NCBI GenBank assembly: GCA_965652565.1
Contig: CBFGWL010000038.1
Coordinates: 1-25,604, forward strand
Length of the DNA: 25,604 nucleotides
Direction: 5' to 3'
From: RSA11 sp965652565
GTDB lineage: Bacteria > Actinomycetota > Thermoleophilia > Solirubrobacterales > 70-9
Of the stretch, positions 20,404-25,604 are shown one piece after another. The first letter of the stretch is position 1. Every line of letters starts with the position of its first letter. The position numbers and the translations under genes were made by a program. The notes under the pieces were generated by a model. The model was given only the letters and a program-made list of their open reading frames with translations. It made no database searches and was not told where the DNA came from.

Positions 20404-21426
20404 CCGAACGCGGGGGAGAGATGGCGGCGCGGGACTCGGAACTGCTCTCGGCGGCGCTGGCGGGCAAGCCCCTGAGCTACGAGGGCTCGCCGCCCCGCAG
20501 GGACCTCGCCGAGCGCATGCTCGCTGCGGCGACCGATTGGCTGCGCGAGGCTGCCGAGCAGCTCCCCGGCCTGCGCGAGACCGACCTCGAGGGGACGCTG
20601 GAGGCACTGGAGCACCAGTGGTTCGAGCTCGGCGGCCTGATCCACCACGCGGAGGTGCACCGCGCGCGCGGCGAGCGGCGCGGCGCCGTCGTCTACGTCC
20701 ACGGGCTCGGCGACCACGCCCGCCGCTCGACGCCCCTGGGCGGCGCGCTCGCCGCCGCCGGCTGGGACGCCGTGCTCGTCGACCGCCGCGGCCACGGGCT
20801 CTCGGAGGGCATCCGGGGCGACGCCGCCCTGCTCGACGACCTCGCGCTGGCGCGCCGTGCGCTTGCCGACGCGCGCGAGCGCTTCGGGGGCCCGGTCGTG
20901 CTCATGGGCGACTCGCTGGGCGGGATCATGGCCTGGTATCTGCTCACCGAGGGGGTCGATGCCGACGCGGTGATCTGTCACTGCATCAACCACCCGCGCG
21001 CGGACCACGACCCGGCCATGCGCTTCAAGCGCCCGGTGATGCGCGTCGTCGGGAGGGTTGCGCCGCGCCTGCGCATCCCGGTGACGCAGGTCGCCGATTA
21101 CTCGGAGGTCTCGCTCGAGCCGCTCACCGGCCGTTACTTCGACGAGCGCATCGACTCGCTCTTCAACTTCTCGGTCACCGCGCGCGCCGCCTACGGCTAT
21201 CTGGCGTTCTCACCGCGCCGGCCGTGGGAGCAGGTGGAGCTGCCCGTGCTGGTGATGATCGGCGACGAGGACCGGATGGTCACCCGCGCGCACGTCGAGC
21301 GCTGCCTCGCGTTCGGCAAGCCGCCGCGCACGACGCTGATGGCCCTGCCGGGCATGGGCCACCAGCTCTACCTCGATCACCTCGCGGACGCGCTGCCGCC
21401 GATGCTGAGCTGGCTCGGCGACGCCG

Positions 21427-23409
<1,983 letters not shown>

Positions 23410-23436
23410 GTTCTCCTCTCCTCGACCTTCGCCCGA

Positions 23437-23442
23437 ACCGTA
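23437..23442 (-). promoter_or_regulatory. Putative -10 element of acs (TACGGT)
   Basis: On the minus strand TACGGT lies 27 bases before the ATG at 23409. A start 7 bases on leaves a leader of about 20 bases that contains the GGAGAGGAG ribosome site, so acs contrasts with the leaderless genes around it. Confidence 0.4.
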
Positions 23443-23479
23443 CCGCTCCAGCGGCGGCGCACGAACTTGGCTACTCGCC

Positions 23480-23485
23480 TACCCT
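23480..23485 (+). promoter_or_regulatory. Putative -10 element of the protease gene (TACCCT)
   Basis: TACCCT ends 8 bases before the GTG at 23494. The spacer is GC-only with a G-run directly before the start, which might also act as a poor ribosome site. Confidence 0.4.
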
Positions 23486-23493
23486 CGGGGGCG

Positions 23494-24576
23494 GTGATTA
23501 GCAGGGGCCCGGCAGCCTGGCGCCTCCGTCTCGGCGCCTTCGCATGCGGGCTGGCAGCGTTGTTGCTGGCCGGTCCCGCCGCGGGCGCGAACGCGAGCCC
23601 GCAGGTGGTCGAACGGGTCGCCCAGGCGCCCAAGGCGGTGACGGACTACTGGACGAAGGCGCGCATGGAGGCGGCGCGGCCGGCCGATGAGCTGCTCGAG
23701 GGCGTCGTGCCGCGGGTCGATCCGGTCCCCGGAGAGTCCGGGCGCGCGGTTGCCGTGCGACCAGCGAGTCCCAAGCGCGGCCTGATCGGGGGCCTGCTCG
23801 ATGGCCTGCTGGGTGGGGCGCGGCCCACGCCGCGCACGGTCGAGGTTCCCAACCCGGAGAAGCGCCCGGTGCGCACCCACGGGCGCGTCTTCTTCACCCT
23901 AGGTGGGCGCGACTACTACTGCTCGGCGACGGTGGTGAACTCGAAGACGCGGCGGCTGGTCGTCACCGCAGGCCACTGCGTCTACGACGCCGGCCGCTTC
24001 GCCTCGAACTGGATGTTCACGCCCGCCTACCGGCTCGGCGCCCGGCCGTTCGGGCAGTGGACCGCGCGGCGGATCGCGATCACCAAGCGCTGGCAGCGCA
24101 CCGCGGGCAACGCGAATCCCGCCGACGATGATCTGCGCTACGACGTGGCAATGGTCAGCCTGCGCCCGCGAAACGGCAAGCGCATCCAGGACGTCGTGGG
24201 CGCGCGCGGCATCGCCTTCAACAAGCGGCGGAACCGCAACTACGAGGCCTTCGGCTACCCGGCGGTGTCCCCCTTCGACGGCGAGCGCCCCTACGCCTGC
24301 GCCTCGCCGTACCAGGGCGCCGACACGTCGTTTGCCAAGCCGCGCCCGCTGCGCATCGACTGCGACATGACCGCAGGCGCGAGCGGTGGCGGGATGATCG
24401 TCGGCGGCCGCACGCTGACCTCCGTGATCAGCTACTCGTACGGCTGTGAGGAGCTGCCGATCTTGGGCAGCCTGCTGCCGTGCTCGAACCCCGAGGCCGG
24501 CAAGCTGTTCGGGCCCTACTTCGGCAAGACGATCCGCAAGCTCTACCGCTCCGAGGCGCGGCCGCGGCGCAAGTAG
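23494..24576 (+). CDS. Secreted trypsin-like serine protease
   Basis: The product has 360 residues from GTG 23494. The frame is open further upstream, but the signal peptide (about residues 1-34; basic start, Leu/Ala core, AGANA box) fixes this start. Residues about 35-125 form a likely propeptide with a Gly-rich LIGGLLDGLLGGARP stretch. The peptidase domain then shows VVTAGHCVY with His161, DDDLRYDVAMVSL with Asp217, and MTAGASGGGMIV with Ser297: a complete chymotrypsin-type triad. The Ser motif is GASGG rather than GDSGG, as in glutamyl-endopeptidase/V8-like and some bacterial trypsin-like enzymes. Cys residues near the His and Ser sites may form disulphides. It is probably released to the medium or wall after prodomain removal. 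It converges on the ThyX-like gene with 6 bases between. Confidence 0.9.
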   Translation: MISRGPAAWRLRLGAFACGLAALLLAGPAAGANASPQVVERVAQAPKAVTDYWTKARMEAARPADELLEGVVPRVDPVPGESGRAVAVRPASPKRGLIGGLLDGLLGGARPTPRTVEVPNPEKRPVRTHGRVFFTLGGRDYYCSATVVNSKTRRLVVTAGHCVYDAGRFASNWMFTPAYRLGARPFGQWTARRIAITKRWQRTAGNANPADDDLRYDVAMVSLRPRNGKRIQDVVGARGIAFNKRRNRNYEAFGYPAVSPFDGERPYACASPYQGADTSFAKPRPLRIDCDMTAGASGGGMIVGGRTLTSVISYSYGCEELPILGSLLPCSNPEAGKLFGPYFGKTIRKLYRSEARPRRK

Positions 24577-24582
24577 CGGCGC

Positions 24583-25604
24583 CTACCGCGCCGCCGCGAG
24601 GCGCTTGCGGTGGGTGCGGATCTCGCTCATGATCCGCTCGAGCCGGGGCTCCGTGGAGGAGTCCACGAACGTCATCGCCGCGGCGATCGCGGGGTGGACG
24701 GCGGCGATGCGCTCGTGCATGGCCTGCGCCACGGCGCGGTAGGTCGGGTGCCCCTCGCGCCCCGAGCGCAGCTCGCAAAGGTGCATCGCCTCGCGCGCGT
24801 TCAGGTCGAGCACGTAGCGGATCCGGTAGCCGAGGCAGAGGGCGTAGGGCGCGGCCTCGTGCAGGCCGGCCGCCTCGAGGCGGTGGAACTCCGCGCGCGA
24901 GCGCTCCAGGCCGCGCGCGTACAGATCGCCCGCGCCCGCCTCCGTCACCTCCTCGGGCACGCCCGCGCCGAGGTCGGGCGCGAAGCGCTGCCACTGGCAG
25001 GTGAGCATGCGGTGGCGCTGCAGGTCGCGGAAGCCGCCGTAGTCGGAGACGATCTCGAAGCGGTAGCGCACCGCCTCCCAGCCGCGGCCGGGGCGATGCC
25101 GGCGGTTGCGCCGCTCGCCCGCGAGCGCCGCGATCAGCTCGCCGCGCTCGATCGGGTCGAGCTCGGCGACGCGCGCGCGGATCGATGCCTCACTCATCCC
25201 CGACTCCTCGAACAGCGAGGCGGCGACCAGGTCGGCCTCGCTGCCGTCGACGTGGACCAGCTCCACGGAGGGGGCCGCGTCGCCCTCGCGGCGGTCGAGC
25301 CCGAGGCGGGCGACCGCGCGCTCGGTCTCCTCGCGGCGCTCGCGCAGGTACGCGATCCACTCCCCGCCGCGGTCGGGGCGATCCACGCGCGCCACGAAGC
25401 TCGGCATGACCTTCTGCAACTCGGCCAGGATCATCTCGCCGTAGGCGCGCGCCTCGGGAAGCGGGGAGGCAAACAGCCGCAGCAGGAGCTGCTCGTAGGC
25501 CTGACCGGAGGCGAAGATCCCGACATGGCTCAGCGTGGAGGCGGGCAGCAGGCCGCGCATCAGGTCGAGCGCCTTCGCGCGGATCGAGCGCTGCCAGGCC
25601 GGCT
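24583..25604 (-). CDS. FAD-dependent thymidylate synthase (ThyX)-like protein, 5' partial
   Basis: ThyX makes dTMP from dUMP with FAD and methylene-folate. The frame is open to the right edge, including QRSIRAKALDLMRGLLPAST before the first ATG (25560), so the gene starts outside. Two ThyX-like units seem present. The window's first residues (AKALDLMRGLLPASTLSHVGIFASGQAYEQLL) match the late part of one domain. About residues 165-325, counted from Met 25560, form a second: EIVSDYGGFRDLQRHRMLTCQWQ, then GYRIRYVLDLNAREAMHLCELRSG and a final helix. The ThyX motif is normally RHRxxSxNExSxRY. Here the second unit has RHRMLTCQWQRF, with Thr for the Ser and no NExSxRY. This unit may lack normal catalysis; the first unit's motif is not visible. 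The family link is good; the activity is uncertain. Confidence 0.78.
   Translation of the reverse strand, partial: PAWQRSIRAKALDLMRGLLPASTLSHVGIFASGQAYEQLLLRLFASPLPEARAYGEMILAELQKVMPSFVARVDRPDRGGEWIAYLRERREETERAVARLGLDRREGDAAPSVELVHVDGSEADLVAASLFEESGMSEASIRARVAELDPIERGELIAALAGERRNRRHRPGRGWEAVRYRFEIVSDYGGFRDLQRHRMLTCQWQRFAPDLGAGVPEEVTEAGAGDLYARGLERSRAEFHRLEAAGLHEAAPYALCLGYRIRYVLDLNAREAMHLCELRSGREGHPTYRAVAQAMHERIAAVHPAIAAAMTFVDSSTEPRLERIMSEIRTHRKRLAAAR

Noticed and set aside
19830..20420. Upstream extension of the alpha/beta hydrolase frame
   Set aside because: It overlaps the membrane-protein gene, and ATG 20421 has a clear ribosome site.

Overview
The window is a 25.6 kb piece of a very GC-rich bacterial chromosome with tightly packed genes. 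I read it as an actinobacterium, most likely of the class Thermoleophilia (Solirubrobacter-like). The signs are G/C-rich third codon positions, many GTG/TTG starts, short Lys/Arg-rich secreted proteins, a large ThyX-like protein, and many genes that seem to be leaderless. The lineage is an inference; there is no rRNA gene to confirm it. I see no mobile element, CRISPR array, tRNA or rRNA, and no stretch over 300 bases without a gene.

Layout. Positions 1-1304 hold the 3' part of a GT20 trehalose-6-phosphate synthase-like gene. Positions 1335-3420 (minus) hold a two-gene unit: a membrane-anchored Pro-rich protein followed by a secreted protein with a carboxypeptidase-regulatory-like domain. Positions 3490-5454 are the classical rpsF-ssb-rpsR-rplI cluster. 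Its usual next gene, dnaB (6693-8117), is separated from it by an oppositely oriented gene (5497-6477). That gene encodes a sigma-70 region-2-like domain joined to a membrane helix and a Pro/Ser/Thr-rich tail. dnaB overlaps a DnaC/DnaI-type ATPase gene (8107-8910), and purA follows (8946-10247).

Next come a small secreted basic protein (10366-10815), a strong intergenic hairpin, and a fused biotin carboxylase/BCCP subunit (10919-12679). A VOC-family gene and a DUF2804-like gene that overlap by 4 bases follow. On the minus strand lie a TadE-like protein and a small unknown protein; the latter is divergent from an SDR oxidoreductase. A Zn-ribbon protein follows that looks like a class I methyltransferase lacking its SAM-binding core, next to a saccharopine-dehydrogenase-like gene. 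Then come a 78-residue protein, peptide deformylase with a tandem-ACT protein, a SnoaL-like protein, a six-helix membrane protein with an alpha/beta hydrolase, acetyl-CoA synthetase, a secreted trypsin-like protease, and a ThyX-like gene that runs off the right edge.

The most striking regulatory pattern is a TANNNT -10-like hexamer 6-11 bases before the start codon, with no ribosome binding site, at eleven genes; two more have weaker versions. This points to widespread leaderless transcription. Genes inside transcription units (ssb, rpsR, the secreted proteins, the hydrolase) and acs instead have purine-rich Shine-Dalgarno sequences.

The best candidates for something undescribed are the core-less methyltransferase-like protein, the sigma2-membrane fusion inside the ribosomal/replication cluster, the rpsR leader hairpin, and the divergent ThyX-like protein. 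I found no complete novel multi-gene system.
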